DNA of 64,000 bases from Crocodylus rhombifer (GCA_038503035.1 JAVSML010024622.1:1229097-1293096); one strand, 5' to 3'; positions 44,341 through 58,526 are shown, numbered from the stretch's first letter. Notes: generated by a model not told the origin, from the letters alone. Numbers and translations are program-made.

Positions 44341-46714
44341 TTAACTATCTGTATTTAGTCAACATGGTAAATGGGAATGTAGGGAGCAGGAGGAATGTGT
44401 AAGGAGATGAACTGGCTTATGGAATTTGTGGAGTTTGGGATAGCTGGTGATGAGATGAGATAGCAATTGGTTTTGTTCTGGCTGTGGATGCAGAGCCTGT
44501 AGATGCCTGCTAAAGACTACATGGAGTATGAGTAAAGTATTTGGAGTGGTTGATATTTAGTTGTAGCATTTTATACAGGTACTGCAGGAGTCCTTCTGTC
44601 ATCATGGTCTGAATGGTTGTAATCATATATTTGTCAAAGACTTTCAGGTAACTGATTCAAGTGCCCAGGGAAGTAGGTAGAGGAAAAGCAGTGGTACTCC
44701 AAGAACTGATGTGAAAGAAATTGAAGTAGATCTGGGCAAGTGTGTTATTCCATTGCTTGAGATAAATTTCCTGTGTCCTTGCTGGTAGGACAAAGGAGGG
44801 TAATCGGAGCACAGCAGGGATAATGCTTATAACTCCGGGGGGTGGGTGATGGTGCAGTGATCCAGCAGCACTTACTGGCTGTTGGCAGACTCCTCCTCCA
44901 TCTTCTTGGCCAAGGGAGCTGTCAGAAGGGATTAGAGCTCTCCTGCTGGAGGGCTCTTGTGGCATTGTGATGGGCAGGAACATTGGTAGAGTTATGTTAA
45001 TGGAGGGCAGCAAGGAATTAGTATGCTCTTGTGATGGTTTGGACAATAGCCTTGATTCTTTGCTGCTGCGATCCTAAGTTTGGCTGGTCTGGGAAAAGTC
45101 CTTCTGGGGGTGATAAACCAGGCAAGCCAGTTGGCAAATAATGGGACTGAATAAAGGAGGCCAGTTGGGAAAAATAACAGATGCTGTCTTGGTCAGTAGG
45201 TCTTTTTCAATAAAACTGTGCTACCCTCTTCGTGATTTGACTTGTAGTCAGCATTGTCCATCTGGACAGATTTTTTGTTTTGAGTTGACTTTGACTTAAG
45301 AACTTTCTACCCTGAAATGTGACCAAAAGACAGAGATACAAATTGCAATATATGCAGGACAGGATCTAATGAAATGCAAGACATCTGGAGACCTCTATCT
45401 CTCACTGTCTTACCATATAGCACTTTCTATGCAAAAAGAAGAGTTGTGAAAGCAGCAGTAGGAGACAAAAGGCATGGTCACACCCAGTTCTTTACAGATG
45501 CAACATGAATGGCTGCTAGCAAAATGACAGTCTACTCTTGTAGGTGCTGTTGTCTACCTTGTCTCCCCTGTTACCTAACCTGTGTAGTAAAGAAACCTTT
45601 ATTCACATTTGGTATTCCCACTTCACTGCTGTTGAGATCTCTTGTCCCTTTTGAAGTAACCTAGATTTCCACTCCCCCTTCCCCCTTCCCCCTGCATCTT
45701 CAGCTGCAAACCATTGTCCCCTATTCTACCACTTTTTGGAATTCCCTTCCTTGGTCAGGCTATTTATCTCCAGGGTTTTTTTTTAATATATATATGCTCC
45801 ACCCCTCCCCCTCATAGTCTTTTAGTCTCTCTACATTCATATGTTGTATCCTATGACAATGGTGGCAGGCTTTCTTGCCCAATTTGAATCTTCACTTTTT
45901 AAATATCATTCCTGAGCTAGAACCCAGAACTGGCTTGTCAGATGCAGCTATGGTCTCCACGTAACAGTGGAAATAAAGGAAGAGGATTAGTCCCACAAAA
46001 TGAACACGGGTGAGTGTTTCAGGTAAGCCATAAAAGAGTGAGTCAGTCATGTGCGTCCAGAGCAAGCAAGTCGCACACTTTTCACAGTACGCTGCACATT
46101 GCTGAAGTAGCATGCAAGAAGCTGAATGTTAAAAAGGGCCAATGCAGTGTCATGATTTAGAGCAGGTTGCTAGCTAATTCTGCTGTTACCTTTGTGGTCC
46201 AGGGTGACGTTTGCCAAGTCACACAGGCATGTATAACAACTAAATTCAGTGATGCAGACTAATACCTAAGTACTTTTTTTTTGGTAGACTCCACTTCTTT
46301 ATGATCGTCAACTTCACCCGTCCTCTGAAAACAGATAACTTCCAGGTCACAATGCACAGCCTGGGGCAGCAAGTTTCACTGTATGGTTTCTGCCTTCACC
46401 CTTCTCACTATTATACCGGCAGGTATTAGTTTTAGCATCACTGATTCTCCAAGTTACTTTTCTTCTAGGATGCTCCATTGAGCTTAGGGGTAATAGCTAA
46501 CAAAGCCCTTGATACCCAAAGGGCCAGGATTTCTCTCTCTTGAATAGCATGGGGAAAGAGGGGAAGGGGTTAGTTCTCCAAAAACAAACCCAAGCAGCTA
46601 CATTTGCTTTGATATGCTATTCTATAATTCCTTTCCAGCACAAGATCAGCAAAACTGTTTTCTAAAACCCTAGATTAAAGCACTCAGTATGGCCTGCTGG
46701 TCATAGACGATGTG
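44341..46714. other. Intergenic, nothing recognised
   Basis: No exon or repeat family recognised. A C/T-rich stretch with three CCCCCTT-type units lies at 45673-45693. Confidence 0.45.
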
Positions 46715-46965
46715 TAAGTGTTGACAGTGGGGAGGCACAACCACACCTCTGCCCCCACTGCTGCCAGGTGCTGGCTTCAGCCAGGATGCAGCCCTGTACC
46801 CCATTGTCAGCACACCACAACCACCATCCCTGCTGCTGCTGGGCCCTGGCTCCGGCTAGGTTGCAGCCTTTGCACCCCACACGGTGCTGTTTGTGCAGAG
46901 ATCATGTGCGCCCTCCATACATGGCCTATACTGCTGTGTGTGGGCTCTGAATAGTGTGACACAGA
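46715..46965. repeat. GC-rich repeat-like block
   Basis: A short GC-rich island (CTGCTGCTGGGCCCTGGCTC) with two related units, GCTTCAGCCAGGATGCAGCC and GCTCCGGCTAGGTTGCAGCC, about 80 bp apart. Compositionally like the MITE interiors. Identity unknown. Confidence 0.35.
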
Positions 46966-49784
46966 ATTGCTTAGGCCCCAAGTCTTGCCCTTCTACAGAC
47001 TTGCATGTGCTTGGGCAATTTGCCTAGTTCTAAAATATGGGGTGAACTGGGCTAACTCATGGAGGTGGTTAGTTCACATTTGTAGAGTATTTTGAAAATG
47101 AGAAACCTTTCAGGTCAGTGCTCCATATTATCTGCTTGTATACACAGGCACATGGGAGTGAAGAGAGCAGAGAAAGAGAAACTCTGGGTTTTCTGCTGGC
47201 TTCTGTTTTTAAATCTCTACTCATTACGCATTGGCTTCCTGCAACATTTAGCACGGAATAGGCAACGCTTTGCATTTCAATGCCTTTCTTTGTAGAGTAG
47301 TTTAAATAATTAGGTTTTGGTTTAAATCTTTACCTAGGTAATTATTAGGCAGTGCTTCCTCTTCCCCCTCCCTCCTCTTCTCCTTTTGTCTCCTTCAGCA
47401 ATCAGGGTCAGAATCCATAGCCAAAGCGAGATCGTGGTTGCTATTCCAGGCCCCAGATGCCAATATGTGGCAGCATCTGGCTCATTGGCAGGCATCACGG
47501 GCAGTTGTGCTGGCTGCTCCTGAGCCTGTTATGTGGCTTAGTCTGTTGATGGGCGCAGTGTTTCTTTGAGACTATGGTCCCAACCAAGGAAACTAGTAAT
47601 AATTAAGCGTACAAAAGGACATGAATTTAGGTAAGGTGACTGGAGTTTGAAGCTCTACTGACTCCAGGCCCTGTTTTATGTCCTATTCGGCAGTGACTCG
47701 TGTAACCTTACCTTCTTGTGCTGTTAGTGTTTCAGGTGCCTTAAGGCATGGAGCTCCTTGAAAGAGAAATACAAATCACTAAAATGTAGAGATAAAATCC
47801 TCTCCTTAGAGGCCATGTGTTTGGCATGGGAAACACATGATAACAGCTTGCTTTAGAAAGGTGACATTTTCACTGAAGGCTGAATAATAAAAAATGCATT
47901 TTAAAAACTAAGCTCTTCTCTGTCTTCTGATATATTAGATGTTTGTAATGAAGACAGCTTCTGGGTTTGGGAAATATCATCTTCCTTGAAATACATGTGT
48001 GTAACCCTCTTTGTCCCTACTGAGTGTCTCATATTGGACTTAGCCTGTGTTAATGATGCAAGCTCTATTGAAAAGAATTGCTTGTAGCCTTTTATGTTCC
48101 AAGCATCAAAGCTGCTTTCCTTAACTCAATTTTTGTTCATGCTTACACGTGTAGACAGTCTTCCCCAAGATTAAGTCTCTCTTAAGATAGTGAAGATTCT
48201 TGTGGGATATTACTATTCTGTTATTAGTGTTACCACTACCGCTACCAGTAGTATTATTTTATTTCAGAGCTTATTGGTGAATGACAGTACAAGCAGGAGG
48301 GGAAGCAATTCATCTTAAAAAGGTCTGTAAGATTTCTGCTAGATCTGTGTTGTTTCCATGAGAAAGGCAATATCTTTCTCAATAGGCAGCTGCTTGAATC
48401 ATAGAACCATACAGTAAATTCTGCTTGCACGAATCCGGAGACTGTGGGGATAGATTCCTAGGCAGGGCAATACACTAAAACCCAGTGTTTTAAATGATTA
48501 GTATGCTGTTTCATGTTCCACAAATCAGATGCACAATAAGCTACTCCTTCATAATATGAGCTATAATGAATGTGCAATTTTATTTACACATATACATAAA
48601 CACACAGAGTACTTTCAATTCAGCTTCTTTAAACAAACCTGTTAAACTACAGTACTGCAATATTATTCCCTAATGCTAGCTTTCTTTTGCTAGCATGTGC
48701 CACTTGTTGTTGCTTTTTTTTTTTTTAGTTCACAAACCTTGCTTTTGGTTTAAAATATAGATCAGTGTTGGGTTTTGGCAGCTGTAGTGCTGTGTGCCTG
48801 TGATTAGTTACCATCAGTGGTGATGGTCCCTGGAGGAGTTACACCCGTTGGTTTACAGCATGTGCACATGGGCACGTGATTTTCTGTATGTTTTGGTTTG
48901 GCTTTTCTGGCATGGTATCTGGAATCTGGGCTGCTCAATCTCCTCGTGTCCACGCCTCAGGGGAAGGCTTTTGACCTCCCTGCTATTTTACAACAGCATC
49001 AGCATTAGTGCTAGAGTGCTATCTTGTCACATTGTTGGCATGATCTTTGAAAATATAGTATCTAAAATTAAAGATTTATTTCCATTTTGAAAATGTTTAA
49101 CTGACCCTTGTCACTAAAATGGGGAGAGGGAGATGAAAACTAAGGGCTTCATTCTAGCCAAGTTAACTGGGGAGAATGGAAGTGTTATTTGAGACTTTTT
49201 ACAAATTCTGTCTGTCTATAATATCTGCTCAATCTCTTAATTTTTATCAAGTGGTATATTTTTAAATATAAAGGTGAACTGCTTAAGGTAATCAAAAGAT
49301 AATACCCTAGTAAATATGCTTTTATCCATTTAAATAATATACATTTTACAGTGAATTTTCCAAGCACCGATCTTAAAAGATACTGGTCATTGTACCTTTA
49401 TGTCTTCTCAGTAAATGGAGCTGAAGTCCCGCTCATAAAGAGACCTAATTGGTCACATGCTTAAAATTGTATTGGCAGTTCTGAAGCTGTTTTCCAGTAG
49501 GGTTGATAATACTGGTGGGTTGAACCAGTGTTGGCACTGATTTAGGAAATCTTTTAAAATCCTCCATAAAGCAGAAAAGGTGAGTATTATCTGCCATTTT
49601 CATTTTAAACCGTTAAGGATGCAGCAAAAGTCTAGTTCTAATTGGTATTAATGGCTATGTTTAGACTGTTATGCTTGCAAACCTGTAGGCAGAAATACAT
49701 TATTGGTTTAAAGCTGATTATATCCAGCAAGTTTGCCCCTTCAAATTTACAGGGCACGTTTAACAAATAAAAGTGAGCTTTTAA
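46966..49784. other. Intergenic, nothing recognised
   Basis: AT-rich sequence with no supported exon or repeat. T-run at 48713-48726. Confidence 0.45.
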
Positions 49785-50065
49785 GTTTATTTAAGAGAGT
49801 ACATGCACACTGTATTGATTCAACTGAACAAGTATAAAATTGCACCTGAACAGAACTGGTATAACTTTGTGGCATGGAATCTAGGCCTTTGAACCAGGTA
49901 CAGACACTTCTACATCTATAAGTGATTGGAAACTGGTCTATACCCATAACAGAACAGAAGTTCGGCACATAAAACCAGACTGTAACCGTAACAGAACAGA
50001 AATTCAGCATACGTGGACTGGTTTAAGGTGCCAGAACCTGGTCTAAGATTTGCCCCCCACCAAAG
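49785..50065. mobile_element. AAACTGGTTTA-family DNA transposon fragment, copy 3
   Basis: It contains two copies 41 bp apart of the AACAGAACAGAARTTCRGCA motif (49948-49967 and 49989-50008), which occurs once in the other copies, together with AAACTGG and GGACTGGTTTAAGG boxes. Confidence 0.45.
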
Positions 50066-51030
50066 GGTAAACGTGTGTTCTGTTTGCTACTGAACTAAAC
50101 TGCGCTGCTTACAGAAAACCGCATAACTTAGATCTATTCTGCCTCGGGTTTTGGGATGTCTGTGCCTAGCCCAGATGTCTAGCTACCACTTAGATGCATA
50201 ATAGGTGGATTAGGATCTGACCCCGAATGTTCAACATGAGTGTACTACAGAGAATAAACATACTGCATGCATGTGGTGGTGAACAGCGAGCTTGAGTGAG
50301 AAATTCTTTCACTTTTCATGCTTTTGGTAATGAATTCAGGAAGAGGTCAGTGGCATGCAAACCCATTTGGTAGGTATTGAAGGCTGCCTCAGAAAAAGGT
50401 AAAGCAGTACAGGTTGTGGATGAAATAAAAAGACCTACTTCAAACTTAGAAAAATATAGTTTATTTTACAGTCAATTTCTAGTGGCACCCAAAATGCTCC
50501 AGGCAGTCTGCAAACATAAAGGCGGGAACAGAATTTAATATTCAAATAATCTTACCTCAGAAGGACTGGACAAATCTAGCTGAAACCATAAAGTCCCATG
50601 CTAGGATTATTATTCCAGGGCCAGATTGTCTGAGTACAGATAGAATGATTATTTCTTCCATTTCTTAAGTGCTTTTTACTTAGGCCATATGCTTCTCAAA
50701 TCAGCTGCATATTCATTTTACAAATAAGGTGTAGATAATTTATGCCTGTTTTTCCCTCAAATGCCATGTTTGTTCACATTTTTCTCCCCAGATTTGGGGC
50801 AAAGGGAGGGGCTGGGGACCTGAGGGGCAAGTGGTAGGTCCCTGAACATCCTCACACTGCAATTTCTCCCCACTTTTCATACCTGCTCTTCTCCAGATAA
50901 TGGGTTTGTTGGTAGCCACCATCCCTGTGCCAGTCCACACTGTTGAGAAAAGTCAATTGATGCAACTTTCGCTGGGTCTTTGTGGTCAGTACTAACAAGA
51001 ACAGACCCTGCTCGGTTTAGTCATCAATTG
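50066..51030. other. Intergenic, nothing recognised
   Basis: No supported exon or repeat family. Confidence 0.45.
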
Positions 51031-51180
51031 CAGAGGCGTAACTAGCAATTCTTGCACCCTGGGTAAAACCCTGCTGGGAGCAGGGAAGGAGGGTACTGCC
51101 AAGCCTTGGGAAGAGAAAGCACTAAGCTCAGGGGAAGGGGAGGATTGGGGAAAATGCCCAGCCTGCCTGTCACCTTTGTG
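51031..51180. repeat. Possible DNA transposon end (CAGAGGCGTAAC type)
   Basis: CAGAGGCGTAACTAGCAATT followed by GC-rich sequence looks like a terminal inverted repeat with its interior. The opposite end was not found. A similar start, CAGTAGTGTAACAAGGTGGG, is at 52202. Confidence 0.3.
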
Positions 51181-52201
51181 AGTTGACTTAAACCCCTCTC
51201 AGTGCCTATAGCCAGTGATTTATCAGCTTTTTTTTAGCCTACGGATGTACCTGGAACTTCCAGCACTCAAGGGATGAGCATTTTCCTCCGATGTACTATA
51301 TCCGTCTGTCATTAAAGATGTTTAGTTTCTACTGTGTGTGTATACATGGACAGATCTATTGTAGAAACCCTCAGTCAGAGATTGGCCAAGCGACATATAA
51401 ATACACACATGTATACTGATGGATTTCATGTTAAACTAAAATTGGTTCTTAGCTGAAGTTCTCTTTAATCTACCTCAAATGTCATTGGTAGTGTGATACT
51501 GCCTCTTATCCACTACAGTCATAACCAGATGTAAACTACTAAATAGACTTGCCTTGAGTGGAAAACTTTCACTACAAACAAAGAGTTCATTTGTGGCAGT
51601 CGGTTTCTGTATCATGCTCTTAAGCATCCCTGAGTGTTTGCTTTGGGCTGTATTTCTTTTTTCCTCCTCTGTTGTCCACTCCATATATCAGTGTCAGCAA
51701 GTTCAGACATCACAAGGGTTGCTGGGGCTTTTATTATTATTGTACTGCCTAATGTGGAATTTAAAATGTGCAACACTCTTTCCTGTCAGTACGTGGAAAC
51801 TCTTTTGTGTTACGTCCGTTCTTTCTCTGAAGTAATCACTCAACTATTTCTAGCAATAAAGTAATCCTCCATCTCTTTCAAATGTACTATGGTTACAGAA
51901 AAAATTAGTTCAATATTCTAGGGCCCAATTCAGCATTCCTCAGCCAGACAACTTCTCATACTTTGTCTGAGTAAAAAGTACTGGAGAAAGGCGTCCAGCT
52001 ATAGATAAAGTAATGTACTTAAAAATTGTGCTCTACTTTTAATTAAATGACTCTTAAAGATGACCTGATAAGGGCTGGTAATGGGGATGGCGCCTTTTCT
52101 TTATCAAATGATCTACAAAGAAGGCCTGAAAGTGCTTGTTTTTCTGTTGGATCTTGTTTGGATCGACAGCAGGAAAGCTAGTGAAGTTTGTACATAATTG
52201 G

Positions 52202-52400
52202 CAGTAGTGTAACAAGGTGGGGCAGTAACCGGGGCACCAACCCCAGGTGCTCACCTAGACACAGAGCAAGAAACGCAGCCATCTCAGCTGCCCGCCCAGC
52301 CACCAAAGCGGTCCTGCCCTCTGCTGCCACCCAGAGTGCAGAGCCTGGCTGTTGTGCTTCTAATAATTGGGGGCAGAAAGTGAAAAATTTGGGGGAAAAA
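52202..52400. repeat. Possible DNA transposon fragment (CAGTAGTGTAAC type)
   Basis: GC-rich segment starting CAGTAGTGTAACAAGGTGGG in AT-rich surroundings, ending near a TAATTGGGGGCAG stretch. The start resembles that at 51031. No second inverted end was seen. Confidence 0.3.
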
Positions 52401-54764
52401 TAATCAGCCAGTTATTTTCTTAAAGCATATATTTACCTACAGTGAATAACAAACTTTCTCAGTGAAAGGAAGATTTTGTGGAAAAATACAGCCCCTCCCA
52501 CCCCCCCAGCATTCAAGCGTAAGTGTTCACAAAAAGCAACTCTTAAATTTTTGCTCCTGTCCTTCTCATTTCCTCTCATCAAAGAAGCTTTCTAGGAATG
52601 TCAGCGAATGCCAGGGTTGATGTTCCCAGTATTTGCAATATGAGGGACTATTACAAAATATCTTAAGGAAAAGAAAACCAACAACAAAACCTCCTATTAG
52701 AGACTCTTTTTGCATACTATGGAAGCAAGAATGCCACTGATTTTGCTTTTACAAAGTCTTTAAGGAAGTTACTTTTAACTGATTTAAGGAAGTAAGATGC
52801 CTGTCTACTTACATTTGATAGTATATCTTAATTTCTCTTTTTGGGATGGGATGAACAAGTGGTTAAGATGTTTCATGACAGTTCCTGAGGTGTGTGCCTC
52901 AATCTGAACTTGTGCTGAGGACTCTCCCCAGCTGACTCAGCTGTAAGTGGGTACCTAGTCATTCAGGGTGGTGTGTCAGAGGCAACCAGACATGAATGCT
53001 AGCCACATCACTCCTTTGTCTCTAAGGACAACGGTGTAGCTTAACAGTGCTAGCTATTCAGTGCTATTTCTGCTCAGGTGGGCCATGAGTGACTGATTTG
53101 TTGTTTCCCATTGATACCACATCAGCCTATGATATTAGGTGCTGGAGCAAGATAACTGCTCTGCCCTTGGCCCTGATCTAGGTTTTTTGCATTATTCCAA
53201 TAAGTGTCAAAGACCGTGGGATTGATTTCAGCAATCAAAGCTGAGGATTCCCTTAGCACATGGCCTTCCTCAGACTGTACAGATTTGGCACAGCTAGGTA
53301 ATGTTTTCCCCTGGCTCACCCAATCTGCAGTATAGGAGAGTGACCACAGTGTCCTTGTGCTCCACTGATCTCAGTCTTCTGGAGCAGGCTGTCACAGCCA
53401 GGTGTATATTGGAAGAGAGCTGAGATACCTCTGTTATGCTGGGCTCAAATGGCCCAGGTGGAGGCAGGGGGTGGGAGCAAAGGTGATGTACATCCAGCTT
53501 GGCCCCCAATCACTCTGCACTTGCTGACCCTGAGGTTTTTAATGCAACTCCCTTATGGCCTCACTTGCTTCCTTGCTCTAAAAATGCAGTTTCCCATGGT
53601 GTAGCGGGGGGAGCTCTTGCCAGCAAAATTCTAAAAGTTTACTTCAGGTTGAGAATATTTCTGAGCCCACTACTTTTTTTTTGTTTTGTTTTTGTTTGAC
53701 AGACATGACAGCCTCTCCTCATTATTATGGAAAATATAGGGTTGGTGGTAATTACTATCTGAATATGAATGGGAGCAGAAGTGGGCACAGCCTGCACTGG
53801 CCTTGCTTTGACAAGGTATAACTTTCTTCTGAATTTCTGTGTTAATTAATGCTTATTTAAAAACCACTTTAATTGGCAGTAAACACCTCAACTTTTTGTA
53901 CTCATTAAAATGCAGCCATTGATGTGTGATGGATTTTTTAAAGCTTAATTAACTTTCTTTCTGTATATATAACCTATAATAATGACAAACATTGAAAACC
54001 GCTTTTTCCCTTTTTGCCCCTCTCATATTACTATCACTTCAAGAAAGGCTATAGAAGCAAAAAATGCATCCTGACTTAGTAAGGATCAGATGGCATTTTA
54101 GAGACAATTATATAGCATCATATCAAAGTTACTTTAGACACTACTAAACTGTGTAAGTGCATTACCTGCCCTTGTTCCATTCATTCATGTGCAAGCATGC
54201 ATGGCCCTACCTTTATTAAGTCTTTCCTAAGTTTTACCTTCATTATCTTAAATCCTATTTTACTTTACTGTTTTATCTTAAAACAGTGACTTGACCATGT
54301 GAAAATTTCGTCCTTAGGTAAAATTTCTGAGCTGTAAGGATACTAGTTCCTGAAATAAATGAAAACTGTGTTGGCTTATTTTGTGTTTTTCATGTTCCTT
54401 TATATATCTGTGTTGTATGGTGGGGGCAGGAAGGAGGTATATACATACTCACACAAACATAAATGATTCAAAGAATCCCCAAGAAAGGTCTTATCCATCT
54501 ACTAAGGTTTCCAAGCTGAAATAAATTCAAATTTTTCAAGATGCCTAAATGAAACTACCAGAATTTTCAGAAGTGACTCATGAGCTTATGAGTCTGAAAA
54601 TGGGACTTTGAAAATGACATTACATGAGAGGGGAAGCATGCACAGCATGTTATAATAATTTATGCAGAAATGTATGTTGTGCTGCCTACTCTAGTAGCTT
54701 GTTTGCTCACATATTACAGAGTAGTTACTATGAAAGTGTTTTCTTCACAGAATTCAGAATGCTC
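52401..54764. other. Intergenic, nothing recognised
   Basis: C-run at 52496-52508 and T-rich tract at 53672-53697. No supported gene. Confidence 0.45.
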
Positions 54765-54885
54765 TAATATAGGATCGTAGGGAAGTAGGGCTGGAAGGGA
54801 CCTCATGAGGTCATCTAATGCAGTTCCCCGCTCGAGGCAGGCTCATCTCTGACTAAACCAAACCATCCCAGTCAAAATCCACAGA
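54765..54885 (-). repeat. CR1 LINE 3' end, minus strand, short
   Basis: ATAGGATCGTAGGGAAGTAG, GGCTGGAAGGGACCTCATGA and GGTCATCTAATGCAGTTCCC is the reverse complement of the CR1 3' non-coding end. About 120 bp remain. Confidence 0.75.
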
Positions 54886-57678
54886 CCAGGAATTTTTAAA
54901 GTGGACAACTTTTAAAAAGATGCCCAAATTCAGTTAACATCTAGATACCTAAAGTGATGATTTGCTTTTGAAATGTGCTGGGCTCCCAATAGTTTTACTG
55001 AAACAAACCCAACCAACTTTATTATTTATTCATATTTATTAAAAGTGTTTGCCTAATATGCCAATTTCTCCACACATTTCTACAGCTAGACCTTTTTTTT
55101 TTCACGTATCTCACTAAATGGGAATTCTGGGAATCAGTTGTTTCAGACTGCTGCAAGTGGAAAGCCACTGTGAAGCAGGGCCTACATTGCTTTGAGATGG
55201 AGCGGGTCGATGATGAGCTAGAGAAGAGGTGTCAGAGGCAGGGTAGATAAAATGGTACTTGGCATGCCAGTGCAAGCTCGAGTTGAAGTGCATCTTGCTG
55301 GAGGGTCTGCCTGTTGTGCATAGGACTCAGCCACTCAAGAAGCTGTAGTGGTACCCAGTAACCTACCAGGGTGCAATCCCCATGGTCTCCTGAGATCAAT
55401 GGCTAAATGGCTACCTACATTCCTTTTCCATTAATGGGATGAGATATTCTTTAACTGTGGCCCATAGAGACTGTGCACTGTGGCTGCTGCATCTCACCAA
55501 CTTCAGTGGAGGCAGTGCCCCGCTGTGGCAAGGGGCATCAAACCATATAGCTAGAGATTGTAATTCAGCAAAATGCTTTGTTTGTGAAAGGCACGTTGTA
55601 TACATCAGCATTTACATCTTGAGGGGCAACAGACCTCATTCACCAAAATGTCAATGTTTATTACCTACACTTTGGAATGGCTGCAATGCTGTAACATTTG
55701 CTGCACTACCACACTGTCCCGTGTGAGCCTATTTCTCCAAGTTGTCTACGTCTGTCACCAGCTTGTCTATTATTCTGTTCTAGATGTGGTGCTCTTTGGG
55801 GCAAGATCTGTCTACCCCTTCCCCCCTTCCCAAAACGGTTTACTACTATGAAGTGGGCCATAGGAACAAACAGATTCTAAACTGAGGCCTCTGAATAGTA
55901 GAAGATTTAAAATAAATACCAATAATCTCTGGAAAGCTATCCATAAATACTTTGAAGAACAGATGACATACTACCTGCTTATTTTATTTATTAAATGTTT
56001 ATATTATAGAAATGTCAAGGAACTGTAGCTACATTTGGAGCCTTACTGTGCTAGATACTGTATTTATATGTTGTAAATTCTTGGTGGCAGAGACCATTTC
56101 TAATGCAAAATATACATTTCAGATAACGAAGAGGAGAAGGATAAAAGATAGCAACAACTTCTTATAGATTTGTTTTTGAAATCTTGCATAGATAAACTAC
56201 TATAGTCTATTCCTCTCAACCTAGCCAGTGTCTTGTAGATTAAAGGTAGATTTTTATAGATATTATAGAAAAACTAGGTTTTGGAGGGTTAGGGGGGAGC
56301 AGAGAGATCAGCTGAAGGTAAAGGAGTCCAGAGGGTAAGAACGGATCATTTTACTACAGTGGTTTAATGAAGGCAGAAGCAGCCGTAGAGAAGAAAGTGT
56401 GGAGTGGACAGATGGACAGTAAAACCTGGCATCAGTGAGGCAGGAGAGGCAAAATGACAAGAGGATGGGCATAAACTGTCATTGGCTGATTGCTATGATA
56501 ATCAAGATAAATATCTCTTGTGCTTGTCTACATTGCATCCTCAGTATGCAGAAGTGCCAGTTGGGATGTAGACATTTGCACATGTTGTGAAGATTGGTTA
56601 TTATTCTGAGGTGGGAAATACAAACATCCTAACCAGTCAATTCTGTTGTCAGCAAGTCATGAGTCAATCACTCTTCACCCATGCAGGTAGCAATGGGGTT
56701 TTTTTTTTGCATCATTAGGGCTTTATGCTGGTTCCTATGATGCAAAATGGTCCTTCCTCTGTCTCTCCAACTACGTTAATGCAGAGGTCAGGCATGCGGT
56801 TGAGTGCGCACTAGTTGCCCTGCGATTTTATCCATCTTCACTGCTGCAGCTAATTCTGTGTCATTTGGGAATACAGGAAAAAAGAAGTATAACTGCAAAG
56901 GACTTATGTTTTTTACTTGAGTCACCTGGATTAAAGCTTCATGATTTTAAAATAAATATTAACATGACTAAATGCCCATAACAAACTACTACTAACTGAA
57001 TGCTGGGATTAAGTTTTTCACTAAGACTCATAAAAAAAATATTGCTGCCTGTTAATTTGACCATGTCAATTAATAAAACTATTTGTAACAAGTGCATGAG
57101 GCTCATTAGGATTTTATGGCTATGTTGTTTTAGTTGATAGCTGAACCGACGGCATGGCACTTCTTTAGATTTGAGTGATCTACACCTTGCTGATGCATAA
57201 CATATTGACATGTTAAATCTTTTGGTTAGGCAGTTGGCCATCGTGTCATTTCTGGATTCAACAGTTCTGTGGAACACACTGACACTATTATGCTTTTTTG
57301 CTTCTGGATGGCTTCACAAATATGACTGGAACCTCATACATGCTTGAGAAACAGGTATGTATTAGCCCTGTTTTCAAAAGGGCAAATTTATAGGCACAGA
57401 GAGACTCAGTCTTGTCAAACATGCCTGTGAATCAGTGGAACTGTCACGAACAGAATCAAGCACTCTTGTATCTGAGTCTCAAGGTCTCTCTATTACCATG
57501 TCCTATCCATATAGAACACTGGCGAAACACCCCAGGCTTTACTTTTACTTGGAAATATTGGCATTTCTATTTTAGAGCACCAGAGGACAAAGAGGAGTGG
57601 AAACCCCCCTCCTCCCCAGGAATTAGTTTGAACAAAAGCTGAATCATTGTGAGAAAAGAAGAGCTTCTTTCAAAAAAC
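54886..57678. other. Intergenic, nothing recognised
   Basis: AT-rich, with open frames up to 112 codons (minus, 56939-57277) that show no domain. T-run at 56699-56709. Confidence 0.45.
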
Positions 57679-57744
57679 CCTCTTTGCTTTCACAGAAGAT
57701 GTTTTGATTTAAAGAATGCTTTGGAGTAAAAGTTTTGACCAGTT
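57679..57744 (+). repeat. 66-bp direct repeat, copy 1
   Basis: CCTCTTTGCTTTCACAGAAG... to ...TTTTGACCAGTT is repeated at 58527-58592 with one difference (TTGGAGT versus TTGGGGT), in the same orientation. Confidence 0.93.
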
Positions 57745-57820
57745 GACTAAGAATAATTTTGTATTTATTTGTTTCATTCCATTCTATCACTATCTGTTTT
57801 TTTGCCTTACTTCAAATACT

Positions 57821-58260
57821 GGGGGCATCTACATGAGATGGTTACTGTAGAGTTGCCTAATTAGCTCCACAGTAAAGCATCCCCAGCTACACATGTGGAG
57901 CTATTAGACTAAACTAATTAATTTTGTCGTAGGTTAGTACTTCCTGACACAAGTACTATCCTACGGCAGAATTATTTACTCCAGTGCAATGCACATGTAA
58001 ATGGTGACTAGGGCTGGCTAGGGCATAAGAGGTGCTACAGTGCTGGGGTTGCCTATCAGCTAGCTCCACACTGTAGCACCCTTGTGCCCCAGCCAGCCCA
58101 TCCACAGCACACTGAGCCAGAGTGAAGCAGCTCTGGGCTGGCATCCTGACCCCTGGGGCCCCCTGCCAGCTGGGTCTGCACCGCTCTGTCTCAACGTGTT
58201 GCAGTCCTAAGTATAGGTGTAAACGCTGTACCCAGGAGGAATAAACTCTGCTGCAGTTTC
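57821..58260. mobile_element. GGGTGTGTCTGCACGTG-family MITE, copy B
   Basis: It starts GGGGGCATCTACATGAGATG and carries GTAGAGTTGCCTAATTAGCT, GTACTTCCTGACACAAGTAC, ...ATCCTACGGCAGAATTATTTA, matching the inverse of copy A's right half. Near 58220-58255 (CAGGAGGAATAAACTCTGCT) it matches the inverse of copy A's left half. The terminal repeat beyond is replaced by the TG-rich tract at 58272. Confidence 0.55.
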
Positions 58261-58271
58261 ACTCTTATATT

Positions 58272-58362
58272 GTGTGTGGGGGTGTGTGTGGGGGGCACAG
58301 GGTATGTTGGGTGTGTGTATATGTGGTGGGGGTTGTGCGGGTGGGATATGGGTATGTGAGAT
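58272..58362. repeat. TG/GGGTG-rich low-complexity tract
   Basis: Imperfect GTGTGG and GTGGGG units, on the + strand almost free of C. The open frames through it are artefacts. Confidence 0.8.
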
Positions 58363-58526
58363 TTGTGGGGTACAGGGACCACCCCCTCCACATGGTACAC
58401 AGCCCCTGCTGCCAGCAACAGCATGTGGAAGGAGGGGGGGCTCAGGGAGCTTGTGCCCATTGCAGGCACTGGTGCTTGGTGGGGTGCAGCTCTGGGCAGC
58501 GCTGTGCGTGGGGATGAGGGGAGCAG

